This document shows positions 1-13,300 of a DNA stretch of 64,000 nt, piece by piece. The stretch's first letter is position 1. Every line of letters starts with the position of its first letter. Below the pieces are notes generated by a model that was not told the DNA's origin, made no database searches, and worked only from the letters and a program-made list of their open reading frames with translations. A program made the translations under genes and the position numbers. The DNA comes from Marsupella aquatica. Its lineage: Eukaryota; Marchantiophyta. Location: positions 6,448,001 to 6,512,000 of the forward strand of contig OZ316898.1 of assembly GCA_973895155.1 (NCBI GenBank). The letters run 5' to 3'.

Positions 1-1890
1 GGTCTTAAGGTGAGACACAATGCCATAATTGTGACATGAGTACTTTGATTTCGATTCTCACATGGAATTTATTGAGACCACTTACATCTTGTCCCTTCTT
101 TTCGTTCTGTCCCATCTGATTTGCATGACAGATCTATGAAGGACTGATTCCCTTGGAGATTGGACTCACCAAAGTCTTTCGACCTCTATGAAGCGACAAT
201 GAGGCTCTCAAGATATGTCAATAAACATGACCATGAGAGACAAGTGCTACCTCAGCCGTAATGGATGCAATGGATCTTGAAGTTTCACTGAAGGCACTAT
301 TCACCCTTAATGAGTTAAGAGCATGAAAAGTAGAGACTTAGAAGGCTCTGCTGCCCATCAACTCTCGATCATTTACCTTGAGGTTGTCTTGGAAATAACA
401 AATATCCAGTTTCTTACCCAAGGTTCTTACCCAAGATTGTTGAAGATGAAGGGCTAACCTCGTTGAGGGGTTATTAATGACTACCCCAAGGGAGGAGTTA
501 GTGAGTCATGAATCGACTTGGCCCTCACTTCAGACTTTTGTGGTGGCATTCAGTACACTTCCCTCGGGGGCAGTATTTCACTCTACTGGTTCAACTGTAG
601 TCTCAAGTAAGCATGTACAGTAGTTGACCAAGGTGATTCCCAAAGTATGTGATGACTTGAATGTTAACTCGTGAAGAAAATACTTGATGTCCTAGCAACT
701 TCTTCGAGGGTAGAGAATCCTTCAATTTTGGAGAGAAGATATTAACAAGCTTCTCCGTGATAAGGAATTGGGAAAATCTGTCAAAATAAATTCTTATAGA
801 AAGTGGGTCTATAGGTTTCTCTTTGCGTTAATAACCACGCCTCTTTGGTCAATAAAAAATGACTGAAGGTTGGTTGGCCTTATCATCAAGCAAGAGGACG
901 GGGATCTACTAGTTGTTGCTCAGTAAAGTGGATAAAAGAATGTTTCTGAAAAAAAGGGAATAGCACTACTTGGAAAAATATCGTTTTTCTAGTCCCAAGG
1001 TTCTTAAAATTTGGTCTCCAAACTCATAATTTTGTCACCAAACAAATTTATAAAATCCCTTCTGTTGTCATCCAGCAGAAGTACCGAATAAGGAGATCAG
1101 TAGGGAGACAACATTTTGGCTTGGGAGACAATAATCAATTTGACTCTGAATAATTTGATCACGTCTGAATGATTGGGCCTCAAAGGCGATGAATCTGATG
1201 ATAGACATTGCAGCTTGGGAAAAGATATATTCAGGAGACTGAGGCTTTATTATGCACATGCTGAGATGAGATAAAAAGTATTCATGTGTTTAAGTGTTGA
1301 GATATTAAATAGTCAGCACAGTATGTCAAAGTTGGAGTTCCCATAGATCAAACCCAGAGATCAGCATGTTTTAAAAGAGTTGACCGATAGAATTACACTT
1401 CCATCGCGGATCCACTGTTAGGTACCCTGCCGGTCCCACTTCACTGTGCTGGAGTAGTAAAATTGCTGCCATCCTTGGTCTTGCTCCCTCTCCTGGTCCT
1501 GGCTCCCCCCCAGTCTTTTGGGCACTTCGAGTATTTTTATTGGGTTTGACAAAAACTTTAAATTTTTGTCTAAGAACGTTAGGGGTGTTTTAATCCACTC
1601 TTGAGAATTATAAGAATCAGAGTGTTTTTTAAATCAAGTGTGAGAATATTCCAAGAATACTCTAAAAGATAGGGGTAAAAAATTTCTAGAAAACATTTTA
1701 TCTACTTATGTTTTAGGGTGTTTATTCCCCCAAAACTGTGCAGGTGACATGGGACCCCCCTTTGGAGTGAGGCCCCTGGGAATTATATAGGTCAGTCACT
1801 AGAGACAAAGGCAGATTGAAGTCAAAGAATGAAATGTCCCATGTTTCTCATGCTCTATAGCTATCCTTTCGTGGTGTGTATTGCAGCTGT
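1..1890. other. Intergenic, no gene seen
   Basis: All frames are broken by frequent stops and no family was recognised. The stretch is AT-rich single-copy-looking sequence. A short phrase around 405-435 is immediately repeated. Nothing here could be tied to a transposon or RNA gene. Confidence 0.6.
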
Positions 1891-2706
1891 CTACCTGTAC
1901 AAAATAAATTTGCCGTGAACATGCTTGGGCTGGCCTCTTCCTTGGATCAGATCTAAGGAAAAAGCCACTAACTCAGTCCAAAGCAGCCATTCCACTCCCC
2001 TGCAAACAATTGTGGTTCTGCCACAAGTGTTTTTGTTCTTGCAAACTGTATGTCCAAAATAAATTATGAAACTGCTATATATGGTGAATTCATCTTCAGA
2101 TTTTGTCTTATTCATATTTTGTGTTCAATATTTGAATTTTAATGTGCCTTAACAAGGTGAATCATTTGTATTAATTTGATTTTGAATTAACTTTTAGACC
2201 CCTTTTAATTCTAGTGAATTTAGAGTATTTTGAATATATTTGGCTCCCCTCCTAAATGTTTAATTTTTCCTTTTCAATCACTCCTTAGCTTTTTGCTCAT
2301 GAGAGTGAGACAAATGAATTTGAACAATGTACACATCTTGTGTATTAAGTTCCCCCTCAAGGTTTCTTTTGCAAAACTTATGGTTTTAATTGAGTTGATT
2401 GTCCCTACCTAGAAGCAAGTGCAAATCTGTACTGTATGTGCACAACTCTTTAGTACCTTTGTACTTTCTTGGTCATAATGTGCATTTTTGGCAAGTGAAA
2501 GGTGTCACTCAATCTTTGATGTCAATTACTCTTAATTAACAGATATTAATTTATTGGCATATAGTTGACATGTATCTACTTCTTTTATCATAAAATAAGT
2601 CGAATGAATTACATATCACTACAAGACAAAAATAGAGGCATGTTCCAGGATGAACATGCTATATCGATCCAATTAGTTCATTCAGTGAACTTTGCCTCCT
2701 CTATCA

Positions 2707-2755
2707 GACCATCTAGGACATAGTTGAGATTGACCATCTAGGACATAGTTGAGAT
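2707..2755. repeat. 25-bp perfect tandem duplication
   Basis: The phrase GACCATCTAGGACATAGTTG with its next few bases occurs twice back to back with a period of 25 bp. It looks like a recent slippage or duplication event. No function is apparent. Confidence 0.85.
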
Positions 2756-2910
2756 CCATGTGGGCATCCATGTTGTTGAAATTTCCAACACTATGTACTT
2801 ATATATAGGCATTTGCACAAAGTGGAGATCCTTGGGCTGGCCCACCTTGTCTTGGATCGAAGATTAGGCAAGTCCAAGCCACTCCACTTTTGTGCACATG
2901 TTGCATTCAA

Positions 2911-3357
2911 GCAACTGACTAAACCCTGAGTGGAATGACAGTCATATCACATGCACTCCATGATGTTAATTAACAGACATTTGAAATCCTGGAATTAATG
3001 AAACTTCTCCATGACTATCTCAGTCTGTTCATGATGTATGATCAGACCAGTGATGAGCAGTTGACTAAACCCTGGAACCCGCCCTGGAATGACAATCCTA
3101 TCATACCTCAAGATGTAATTAAACAGACATTTGAACTACAAAATCTTGGAATGACACTACTCCATGACTATCTCAGTGCATGATGTATGATTAGACCAGT
3201 GACAAGAAGTTGACTAAATCCTGGAACTAAACCCTGGAATGACAGTCCTATCATACTCCATGATGTAAACAGACATTTGAACTCCAAAATCCTGGAATGA
3301 AACTACTTAATTCATGGCTATCTTAATTAGGGCCGGCATGATGTATGATTAGACCAG
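2911..3357. repeat. Three-copy tandem repeat, period about 150 bp
   Basis: Three diverged units start near 2911, 3061 and 3210. Each contains a TTGACTAAA-like start, a GGAATGACA phrase, CAGACATTTGAA (2969, 3124, 3269) and GATGTATGAT followed by AGACCAG. A fourth remnant lies near 3460. An open frame of 61 codons across two units is explained by the repeat and is not called a gene. Confidence 0.75.
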
Positions 3358-4589
3358 ACTAAGCCACTCCATTCGAATGCTGAGATTGTTAAGCTGGCCT
3401 GGCTTGTCTGGCTTGAAATCAGGCCAATCCAAGCACTCCACTGTCCTGCAAATGTCACGAGTAGTTGACTAAACCCTTGAAAGACAGTCCACTAATGTAC
3501 AGTCAAACCACTATAGCCCCGGAATTACCCCTGCTTTTGACCTATGAAGGAAATGGCCAAGCCATCACTTGAGTGGCAATGAACGATTAGGCCAATCCAA
3601 GTGATTCCATTCTCTTGCAGAACCCTGAAATGATTGAGGCTTATCCAAGATGACGCAATTCCTTCTGGTGGACTAGACTCTCCACCTTAATTCACATCGA
3701 CAGTCTGAGGCCCTTTGAGCAGTGGGAATAACTTTTGCCATCTAGTACTATATTTGGATGTCATACTTGATTTCTTCATTCTTCCAGTGGAACATATTAT
3801 GTAAAGTAAAATATTGCAGTACAAATTTAAAATTTTTCATAAGTCATTAAACTCTTAAGGTGAGGCACAGTCTGAAAAAACAATGAACTGTTAAATTGAC
3901 CCACTGAGTCTGAGAAAATATTACTATACTACTACTTTCATTCTGGGTTTCTTTCCCATCACATTTCAAAGTGAATGATTCAGATATCTGATATAAAGTG
4001 AAGATCTTTGGGCTGGTGTTTTTCAACTGACCTCAAAATTCTAATATCTGCTTTGCAACATTTGACACTCAGGTTGTTGTGCAATGCTATATATAATGCC
4101 AAATCTACCCAGTGAGCATAGGGCTTAAGAATATGGATTCATAGTAAGCCTGCTCAATGACCATGTAATTGAACCCTAATTGTTCTGATGGCCAAAAGAG
4201 AGTGTTGTGATTGGGACTGATCTATTCTTTGAGGAAAGCAAAGCCCAAGGATCTACACTTTAGTTAGATATTTAAATAATTCAAGTCAAATGTTAAATGA
4301 TAGGGGTATTTTAAATATTAATAAGCTAATTAAAACTTTATCCTTTCTTTCTCATCTTATCTTGGATTTGAGAAAAAATTTTGAAATTTGTATTGCAACA
4401 TTTTACCATATAAATTAGATTCCACTTGAAGGAATGACCAAAAGATGACATTCAAATATGGTCATAGAAGACAAAAGATGTTCCCACTGCAGAAGGGCCT
4501 AAGATTGACGAGATTTCCCAACATTGACAAGATTTCAAGCAACCAGAATCGTTTTGAAAGTGGAGATCCTTGAGCTTCGGCAATCCAAA

Positions 4590-4870
4590 GGGCATCATGA
4601 GCTAGATCTCCATTCTGAGTTCTTCTGAAGACTCCTTGATATGTGGCAGAGTGTAGTGCACGTAATGTGGGTATATATCAATAGAAAGCTGCCCAAAAGT
4701 GGAGATGCTTGGATTGACCTTCTCTTGGGACACAAGGCCAGTCCAAGCCACTCCACTCTTGTGCAACCTTCTGAATTCATCATAGAGATCATACAATAAT
4801 GTCGATGGAGATGTAATTCGTTCTCGTGTACCTCATGTACCTTCATTCGCATTCCCTTTTGCCTCGTCCA
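4590..4870 (-). repeat. Hairpin-plus-tail repeat, copy 1
   Basis: Read on the minus strand, this begins with a hairpin module (about 4679-4771) and continues into a roughly 130-bp tail that also follows hairpins at 16.04-16.23 kb and 23.21-23.41 kb on the plus strand. Shared tail features are a CAGCTTTCT phrase, a CACT-rich stretch and a TCTGGAGG or CATGGAGG motif. This is a non-coding interspersed family. Confidence 0.6.
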
Positions 4871-4973
4871 AAATTGTCAGAAATTTAATCAATTAGCTCT
4901 AACTCTCGAGCTAAAGAGTTGATGTTCGGAAGTAATTTGAGCATAGTTAAATGTGACGTAGATATCTGCACGG

Positions 4974-5823
4974 AAGTGGAGATACTTGGACTGATATTTT
5001 CTTCGCAGAAAAGGCCAGTCCAAGCCCCTCCACTCTCGTGCAAACTTCTGAATTCGAGCGTGCCCGAAAATCTGACTGCAATCCTTCTCCTGGGGACATT
5101 TCCTGTTAGTCAATCATCTCCTGGGACGTTAGTTGTCGGGAATTTCCGCACTAGTCTCCCCGACCATGAGAAATGTCAATGTTCCTGGTATTGAGCCAAA
5201 ACCGTGCGACCGACTTTAGTAGGACTGGTCATCTCATCCGCATGATTTGCGCCATGCAATCTCCTACGAGAATTTTGAAGCAAAGCGATTGTCCCATAGA
5301 TCTGTCCCATAGATCCTGCTGCAAGGGTAGTGCCGTGTCGGGTTGTAGAGTAGACAACTTTAGGACAGTGGCATGGAGAACTTCGATGGGTTGGCTCTTC
5401 CTGTTGCAAAACTGGCCATATATGTCCAAGCGACTCCACTCTCGTGCTGACATCTGATTTGACCTGGCTGAAGTTTCGCAATTTTTTCTTATCATCAATT
5501 GATATCCACACCCTCTATGATCGACAGTTCTCTTGATGTGGCATCATAAAGAATGGAGCCAATTAAGGTATCCTCTTGAAACCAAGGTAATCTTTCAAAT
5601 CTGGCATTATAATTATCTAGCCAGAACCGTCCAATGGAATCCAGCCAAAGGCTTCTGAATTAATTACGTACGTTGCGAACATGTCAAAGTATGCAGAGTG
5701 TCGTCCCGAAGCCACTGCCTGGAGTTCAAGTGCTGTGGCACACTGTTTGGAGAGCCACTGCCAGGAGTTGCTGTGCACACTTTTTAGAGTCTGGTAGATA
5801 GCTTCGCTAAGGTGGAGATCCAT
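4974..5823 (-). repeat. X repeat, copy a (minus orientation)
   Basis: This 0.85-kb unit is bounded at both ends by hairpin modules. On the minus strand it matches 20,035-20,905 and 21,648-22,530. Shared landmarks include CTTTAAAG or CTCTAAAA after the first hairpin, TTGGACGGTT, ATGCCAGATTTGAAAG, GATGCCAC, an ATCAATTGAT-like palindrome, GGTCAAATC, CAACAGGA, GCAGGATCTATGG and TCCCAGGA. Several 60-110 codon frames overlap it on both strands but are not conserved between copies, so it is treated as non-coding mobile or duplicated DNA of unknown class. Confidence 0.7.
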
Positions 5824-6600
5824 GGGTTGGCATTTACCTTAGAAAGAAAAATGTCAATCCAAGCCATTCCACCATAGTGCAGAGATAAGTGAATCATCAT
5901 CTAATTAATAAAAGGGTACTTGAAAGTTATACCAAGGTGGAGATTCTTGGGCTGACATTTACTTACGGAAGAAAAAGGCCAGTCCAAGCCGCTCCACAAT
6001 TGTGGAGACATCTGCATCATCTCATAGATAAAAGTGTACTTGATAGCTCCCCTAGCTAATTAAGGCCGAGAGCCTTGCGCCGACATTTACTTCAAAAGAA
6101 AAAGGTGATGGAGAGCCTTGGGCTGACATTTACTTAGAAAAGAAAAAGGTCAGTCCAAGCCACTCCACTTACCATGGTGCAATATATGAATCAATTTAAA
6201 TGTAAAAAGGTGCTAGATAGTTACACGAAGGTGGAGATCCTTAGGCTGGCATTTACTTGGGAAAGAAAAAGGCCAGTCCAAGCCACTCCACCATCTTGTA
6301 GATATCTGAATCTATCAGTCCAAGCCACTCCACCATCTTGTAGATATTTGAATCATCTGGATCAAATATATGGAATTAAATATAACTACTTGAAGGTGGA
6401 GATCCTTGGGCTGGCATTTATTTGGGAAAAAAAAGGCCAGTCCAAGCCACTCCACCCTCATGCAGATATATATGAATCATCTCAAATGTGAAAAGTGCTA
6501 GATAGTTACACGAAGGTGGAGATCCTTGGGTTGGCATTTACTTGAGAAAGAAAAGGCCAGTCCAAGCCACTCCATCATCGTGCATATACCTGAATGATCT
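5811..6600 (-). repeat. Short cluster of six hairpin modules
   Basis: Hairpin modules start near 5811, 5935, 6110, 6230, 6393 and 6513. Each reads AGGTGGAGATCCTTGGGCTG or a close variant, then CATTTACTT, an A-rich loop and AGGCCAGTCCAAGCCACTCC. Spacing alternates roughly between 120 and 170 bp. This is the same module as the 16.5-20.1 kb satellite in opposite orientation and more diverged. A 105-codon plus-strand frame here is a by-product of the repetition. Confidence 0.85.
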
Positions 6601-7659
6601 TAAAGACGTACACTAACATTCTCTAAGGTCTCGCTCGATATCGGTCCAAGTTTCGACATTGAATACAAAATTCTCGTAATGTATTGCTGAGTGGAAATAA
6701 TCGGGTGTGCTCCTGAGGTCTACATCAACCAGCTCCCACTGATGCCCCGGTCTGATGCCAATTCCGTTTTGAATGGCCATGCCCAGCTCACACTGATAAG
6801 TGCATGCAATACGGCTGTATTGAAGTGATGCTGGGCCTGCCGTGTTCCTTCCGATGGTAGACTAGTCCAAGCTACGTACTCCACTCATTCGAGGTTGGAA
6901 TTTCGTTCTCGTGTCCAGAGAGAGAGAGAATGTGCTTGAGATCCCTAAGCCTTTGAAAGCAATCGTCGCACAATTCAGTGCAATTGCATGTGAGGCCAGC
7001 TACGTGGCATAATGGATTGCATAAAAGCATAATTCTAGCAATTCCACCTTGAACCCTCCGCAAAGTCCGCAGAATAAGAATGTCAAGGACTTTCGTGCGG
7101 ATTCGTAAGCAGACAAATGATACGCGCGTAAACTCAATCTATTCTTCAGTATGCTGTTGCATGTCAAGAAGACAGTACGTTGGACAAGAGTGAAGACAGC
7201 TAAACAAGCTGGAGGGGATGCTAGAGCTGGCCTTTCATTCGTTGGAAAGGCCAGTCCAAGCCACTCACTCTACTCTCGTTCGATCCGACTTATGAATATA
7301 CCTCGCACGAAATCACTGGAACCTCAAACATATCTCCGAGTTGCGTTTCCAGTCGTTTGTATTCGATTGCAGCCAATTTTCAGAAGGTATGACTTCTGGT
7401 CCAACATGGTCTTGCGGTCCGATGAAAACTGAAATACGGGAGCTAGCCTAGTGCGTACGTTGCTGAAGGAACATGGAGCTTCTTGGGATTAACTGTTTCA
7501 AGAGAAAACTCCTGGACCACTCCAATAAACTTCAGCATCGTGAAGACACCTCTCTGTGGCGTTCGCTGCATGGGTACACAAATCATGTTTGGCTGCTGGC
7601 CACGGCACTACGTATAACAGACACGATGATGGACAGAATGATGAACAAAATCGCTATGC
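6601..7659. other. Intergenic with one hairpin module
   Basis: No gene is recognised. A hairpin module lies at about 7209-7282, where CTGGCCTTTC and GGAAAGGCCAG form an extended inner stem. The rest is unassigned, although it sits inside the segment that appears to mirror 21.3-21.6 kb. Confidence 0.5.
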
Positions 7660-7960
7660 CAGAATTGAGACAGTCCCCAACGAGTACCTGAATCTCAGGT
7701 AAGTAAGACGAACTTTTTCCCTCAGTGCTGCTAGTTCGTGAGATTGAACTTATTTGTTTCACGTAACACAGAAACATAGCTCCTCCTAGCTGCTAACAGC
7801 CTTGCACGAGTCAAACCACTCGAAGAAAGCTAGTTCTCTGCTCACAGACTTGCACATTTTTCAAGAAGTCTCGATGAGTGGTGTGGGGTAACTGGTAAGC
7901 TCTGTTGCTGCACACCATACTGCTGTAACTTGTCCTGAGTTGCCACTTATATACATAGGT
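7660..7960 (-). repeat. Y repeat, copy a (minus orientation)
   Basis: On the minus strand this matches 21,050-21,350 over about 300 bp. Shared phrases are CACACCACTCAT, AGTGGTTTGACTCGTGCAAG, GAGGAGCT, AAGTTCAATCTCACGAA, GAGATTCAG and GGGACTGTCTCAATTC. A weaker third copy lies at 15,085-15,240. No open frame is preserved among copies, and its function is unknown. Confidence 0.7.
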
Positions 7961-9276
7961 CGCTCTGGTTTTTTTAATGAATCGTCACAACATCTGGCCG
8001 AGGGGACCACGTACTGCGCAGTAAAGTATAATTAAATCATTTATAGCAAAATGCGCCAAAAACGGGGATACAGTGTCAAAAGGCAGGGGGCCCAATAAAG
8101 AGGAGAAAACAAGAGCGCCAAAAAGAGAGAGAATATTCTGCCAATATCAAAAGTGAAACTAGCCGGGGCTGACATGTCTTGTTTGTCCTCATTTTTTCCA
8201 AGAGAGAATTCGTAATGGGGTGAGAGTCATTCTCTGCGAGTGTGGGATGGACGGACTAACCCAGTTAATTACGCAAATACTTATATATAGTCAAGTCATC
8301 TGTGTGCCATTAAATAAATATATATGTATACCTTAATATATTTGAAGGCTTAGCCTAAGAAGTTTTTATTTAATATACGAATATTAATAAAAGTCCATGA
8401 AATTTTCATAGTGAGCTTCTACATATCTTGATTGTGCATTCTATCTTGAAACTTAGTTATATTAACAGGAAATCATGAATTGAAGCTACACACATATATG
8501 GCGTTGACAGATAAGTTTGGGTATTAAACAAATCCATCAACAAGGCAATTTAGAACACACAGTTTGAGTGAAAGTTTGGTGACCGTGGAGACAGGCTATC
8601 CACCTCGTTCAGGTCAAATCTAGACATATGTCTGAATAGTTTTCAGATTAAATCTAAACCATACGATGCTTGAAAACTGCTGCAATTGGCTTTACAAGAG
8701 CTTGACAGAGGCCCAGTCAGTTGTCATCTGTATGATTTTACATTCAGTTGGCATATGTATGATTTTACATGGCAAGCAGTGGGCCCAAGCAAATACTTAT
8801 GTGAAGTGTTCATTTTGTCTGGAATTTTAGACTACCGGCGGTTGTGGGAAACATTTCAGGCCAGATCGATAGACCTTAGACCCAGGCTTACACCTTGAGC
8901 AGTGGCACAGAATTCAATCTCGGGGAATCAAAATCTAGATAAAAGGCCCTCCCTCAAGGTACTCACCCTTAGACCACCTCTCGCGAGTGGTGGTCCAAAT
9001 ATTTCCAAACTTTGGGTACATTCAAGGTGGATTGCATTCCTTAAACTTCCTTTCTCGAGTTTATCTATAGGAGTGTATCTTTAGAACAAGAAATGGCTCG
9101 ACACCCCTGCTTTGATAGAAAAACTCACTAGTATAACAGATGAAATCAAGGTAGAAACATAGTCAGTGCATATTAATGTACAGTAACGAGTGAGAGAAAG
9201 ATAGATACCGCTCTAACCTGTCTTCCCATTTCCCAATAAAGCCCGGCATAGACCGCCATCAGACCAGTGTTGACTG
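7961..9276. other. Intergenic, no gene seen
   Basis: No recognised coding sequence, RNA gene or repeat family. An AT-rich section (8.27-8.55 kb) separates two sections of mixed composition. Short frames around 8.69-9.08 kb show no family features. Confidence 0.55.
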
Positions 9277-9456
9277 CTCAATTATGAGAGCACGTCACTT
9301 AAGCAACGTTTATGTAAAGTCTTTGCTTTTCAGACACTCTGTCGGCTGAGGTTCAATCAACCTTTGCTCAATTATTAGAGCGCGTCACTTAAGCAACGTT
9401 TATGTAAAGGCATTGCTTTTCAGACACTCTGTCGGCTGAGGTTGAATCATCCTTCG
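9277..9456. repeat. 90-bp tandem duplication
   Basis: Two adjacent copies of about 90 bp start at 9277 and 9367. Both contain CGTCACTTAAGCAACGTTTA and GACACTCTGTCGGCTGAGGT, with only a few substitutions. This indicates a fairly recent local duplication. No promoter or coding role is visible. Confidence 0.9.
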
Positions 9457-10070
9457 CTCAGGTTACGTTCATTCGTTCAAGTCAATTCGGAATCCGTGGT
9501 CGGAATCCCCCCCTACTACAGGAGTTATTGTAGAAGACTTGACCGTGTTCACCGCCGTAAAATGCTCGTGATCCGCATCGGACTATCGGAGTGAAGAACA
9601 GTGAATGCATGCATTGCACCGCTGATTAATCAACTACTGCGGTATGCTGACCCCAGAATTTGTAGAGGAATGCACGATCGATTCTGAAAGCAGGATGTTG
9701 ATGCCTACTCTGTGACAATATTATTGGTCAGGCAGACTGGTAACCAATTCGACCTATATAATTATGGTGCTTTAGCAACATCAACGTGTCTGGTAATGGT
9801 CGGGCTCCAAAGCGGCAAAGTTAGCCCATTTCGAGTTGACTTGAAGACTATCGCAAACTGTGGAGAGAATGGCGAGCGCGTTATTCGAGAAGCTTGTCGG
9901 CTGCAGTCGGACCAGCCTCCTTCCTGCCAAGTACAACCAGCCGCCCAGGTGTGTCGTTAGTGACACCCAAAACTTATGCGAATGGTCTGTGGAATTCCAT
10001 GTGCAAACCGTCCAGGTCTGGTTCGAATTGCCGAACAACTTCAACGATCGATAGGAAAGTAAACCTATTT

Positions 10071-10395
10071 TTAAGTTGTTAAATTGATAGAACTGTGGCA
10101 TGCACGAATTAGATAACCGTGGAAGGGCATCTTCCATGTTCTGAAGACCTTCCTATGCTTTATCGGTGGATCTATCTCTACCCTCCATCATTTCAATGAC
10201 GAAATTAAGTCTTACAACATGATCGAGAAGACGCCACCAGAACTGTAAGGCTAATTAAGGCAGGCCTGTTTGTTGCAATGACGCTGAGAAGAGTGCCAAC
10301 AGCCAAAGTTGCCAACCCCTGATGTCGGAGCGTTCTACTGTACGTCATGAAGAGTCAAAGTACCCACGTACAGTTCTATCAATTTAACAACTTAA
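10071..10395. repeat. Foldback element with perfect 25-bp inverted arms
   Basis: The left arm 10,071-10,095 (starting TTAAGTTGTTAAATTGATAG) and the right arm 10,371-10,395 are exact reverse complements, separated by 275 bp. Weaker complementarity continues outward for about 15 bp (GGAAAGTAAACC against GGTTTAGCTTCC). The layout fits a small non-autonomous inverted-repeat element or its remnant. I could not define target-site duplications. Confidence 0.65.
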
Positions 10396-13300
10396 TTCGG
10401 TTTAGCTTCCGGCCGGTGGATAGCCTGTTCCACGGTCAGCAAAGTTTTGCAACCCCTGTTCTTCAACTCCACCAGAAAAAGAGTTCGGCAACGTATGGGC
10501 TTCCTCCAATTCAACAACAGTTTTGCTGTACTAGCTCGATGATCGTTCAAGAGTAAAGATTTCGCAAAATTATGACGGGATCTCGCCTTCACTCATGCTC
10601 GGGATGCCTCCGTCATGAAGGTCCACAAGTAGAATTGGGAAGATACAGAAACCCTCGCAAGTGAGAAATCCAGCAACCAAAAGGGAACACATGGGCTCCA
10701 AATTCTCTTTCGATGCCGGTCTTCTAGATGCTGTGCCGTTTGCCACTTAAAATTTTGGAAAAGTTTTCATAAATGAAATCACTGGAAAAGGATCTTTTGT
10801 TCGGATTCTTCCCAAATCTATGATCTATCCATGCATCCCCTCCCCCTAGCAAAGACGATAATAAATGGTCAAAGTATTCGTTGGATCATCGTTGACAGTG
10901 GCGTAAGCATTCCGTAAATAATTCCGGCTTTTGGTGCGCTGCACGTACAGTGTGATTATCCAACCCCCTCTTGGCTCGAGCTCGAAGTAAAGCGATCGCG
11001 CGACACCCCCCCGAACTCAGGATCCTGTTCCTTGTCTTCTAGCTTACCGAAATCATGAACCCGGGGCAAGGTGTTGGGCGGTGACCGTGTGATACTGTTG
11101 GTGCTGCTGGAGTCTTCGGCTTCGAAGTACTCCTTCCTCTCCTGTCATGTGCTGCGCAGTTTGGGGACCGTCCACTAGGCTTGTTGTAATTCATTTTCCC
11201 AGTTTCTTAGGTACTCGCATCAGTGACAATTGTTCACTCCCCAGCCTAATTTCATCGAAAACAAGTACTGTCTGCGTTGGGACTGAAATCAGTGGACGTC
11301 GTTCTCTAAAATAAATTGAGTTTCATGATCCTCTCTCAATTTAACAATAGTTAAAATCTCTGCCGGTCGATCGCACGACTCAAAAGGTAAGCTTGCCATT
11401 CCTTCGGAGATTACACGGCTTGTGTCGCCGACCTGCAAACATCCACTGTGTCTCAGCAGCTGGTTTGGAGTCGACATCCTGCACACATTTGCGGGATGCC
11501 TGGGGCCCCTGATCGACCAATGCAAAATGTTTCTTGAAGAGGCAAAATTCCCGTGAATGATCGGACGGAGTTACTCTTGAAGATGCAACGTTGCGGCTAT
11601 GATGAGAACATAGAGCAACTTGCTGTGGGTTGTTGCGGCGTTGACATGGGTGGCGTCCAGGCATTGTTTTCCTCATTGTGGGAAGGAAATGCGAGTGGCG
11701 ACTTCGCTCCTTTCCTAGCAAGTGGCAATTAATTTTTGTCATAAATTCCTGGGTATGCATGTGAGCCGGTAGTGATTTCCCTAGATTTAAGGAGACTCAT
11801 TTTAGAGCTGGTGACCAACCTCTTAGCTTTGAGGGGGGGAATTGCCAAGGTGTTTTCTGAGGAAGGGATCAAGCTATTCTATTTCCCTAGATCTTAGGAG
11901 AAGTCTTAGATTTGGCAACCAATTCTCTGAGCATTAGCGGATTGGATAATTAGTATACCCACATACTTATTTACTCCAGATTTTCAAGAACAAATTACGG
12001 ACTCAGTAGCCGGTATCAGTTATCGATCAGCAGATCTCATCCAGCTCTCATCTATAGAATCTGCACGGAAATCTTCCTGCTCAGCGAGGCCACCAAGACG
12101 ACCAAAGGGGTCTGCCGAGTGGAAAAAGTGAGTCCACGGGGTCAGCCGAGTGCATTCTTCCTGCCAAGTGCATTCTTCCCTTCAATCTTCGTTTAGCTAA
12201 GACGTCATGTGAAAAAGTGACTCATTGAGCGAGGAAGTCAAGTGAAAAGGTGACTCAGCGAAGTCAAGAGAGTGAGAATTCTGCAAACTAAGAGCAAAAA
12301 ACTCGATCACCAAATTGATATTCAAGTTGATCAGGCAATTAAGGTTCACCGGTATGGGTAACTGGATGACGTCTAACTGATCGTTAACAACCTCTGCTTA
12401 AGGACTACTGTAATCCTGGACACAAAACTGTAGCTCCGAGTCACCGCATCCTGCTATTTCGCAGCCCCAGATCGACTCCATTCTCTTCGTGAACAGTCCG
12501 ATTCTCCGCATCCCGGCCACTTTGCTTTTTCGCTTTTGCTTTTTCCACAGTCCCAGACTTCATTCTCTTCGTGAACAGTGGTAAGCTGCTCCTTAAACAG
12601 AGGGAATCAGAACAGCACCACTTGACGACGTTGCTTCACAGGTGCGGCGCTCTGTGTGGCAGTGTGAGATTCCGAGGAGGGAAGGACATGTCCACGGAAT
12701 GATGTAATCGATACACCTTCACTGTGATAAGAAAATGTTGTCTCCATCCGTAACATCCGGAGGCGGAGCAGCTAACTTGACTCGATCAGTACGTCGTCAG
12801 GGTTTCAAGCATTCTCCACTTTCTATCTGCGGCCGACGATGAACCCACATGGATTTCAGAACGTGCCCCTGCCCGCCATACTTCACAGACAAGGCTCCGT
12901 TGTTCGTGACGCTGCAGCACCGCCACCATGTCTGTAGGGAAGAGTACGTTCGGACTTAATGTGGAGGCTCAACGCCATTAATTTCGGATTCGTTTCAGTG
13001 TCGAAACATTGCCCCGTCTCATGCATGAGAAAAGGCAGTTCTCCAAAGTCAACGAAAATGTCCCGCTTTTCTTCGAAGCACTGAACTGTACAAACGACTT
13101 CATTAGACAATTAGATCTCCTTGGAAGTATGTTGAATTCAGTAGTAGTGCCCATTCATCTGTGGATTGTGACTTGGGCTAGCTTGGGGAGTTTTCGACTG
13201 CGAACAATATGTGCAATGCTGATTTCATGGCTCACTTGGCTCTCCTCGTACTTTACATCTATTCATCCATACTCTCCCTCATTTGCTTTGGCCCATTCGA

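Larger units (their letters stand above)
1917..4262 (-). repeat. Scattered degenerate copies of the hairpin module
   Basis: Decayed copies of the window's dominant hairpin repeat lie at about 1917-2011, 2819-2896, 3358-3452, 3585-3625, 3994-4020 and 4215-4262. Most read GGAGATCCTTGGGCTGGC first and AGTCCAAGCCACTCC second, so they are in minus orientation relative to the large array at 16.5-20.1 kb; the last fragment is in the opposite orientation. The arms can pair within one strand, as in a foldback or MITE-like element. I see no coding capacity and no clear target-site duplications. Confidence 0.65.
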
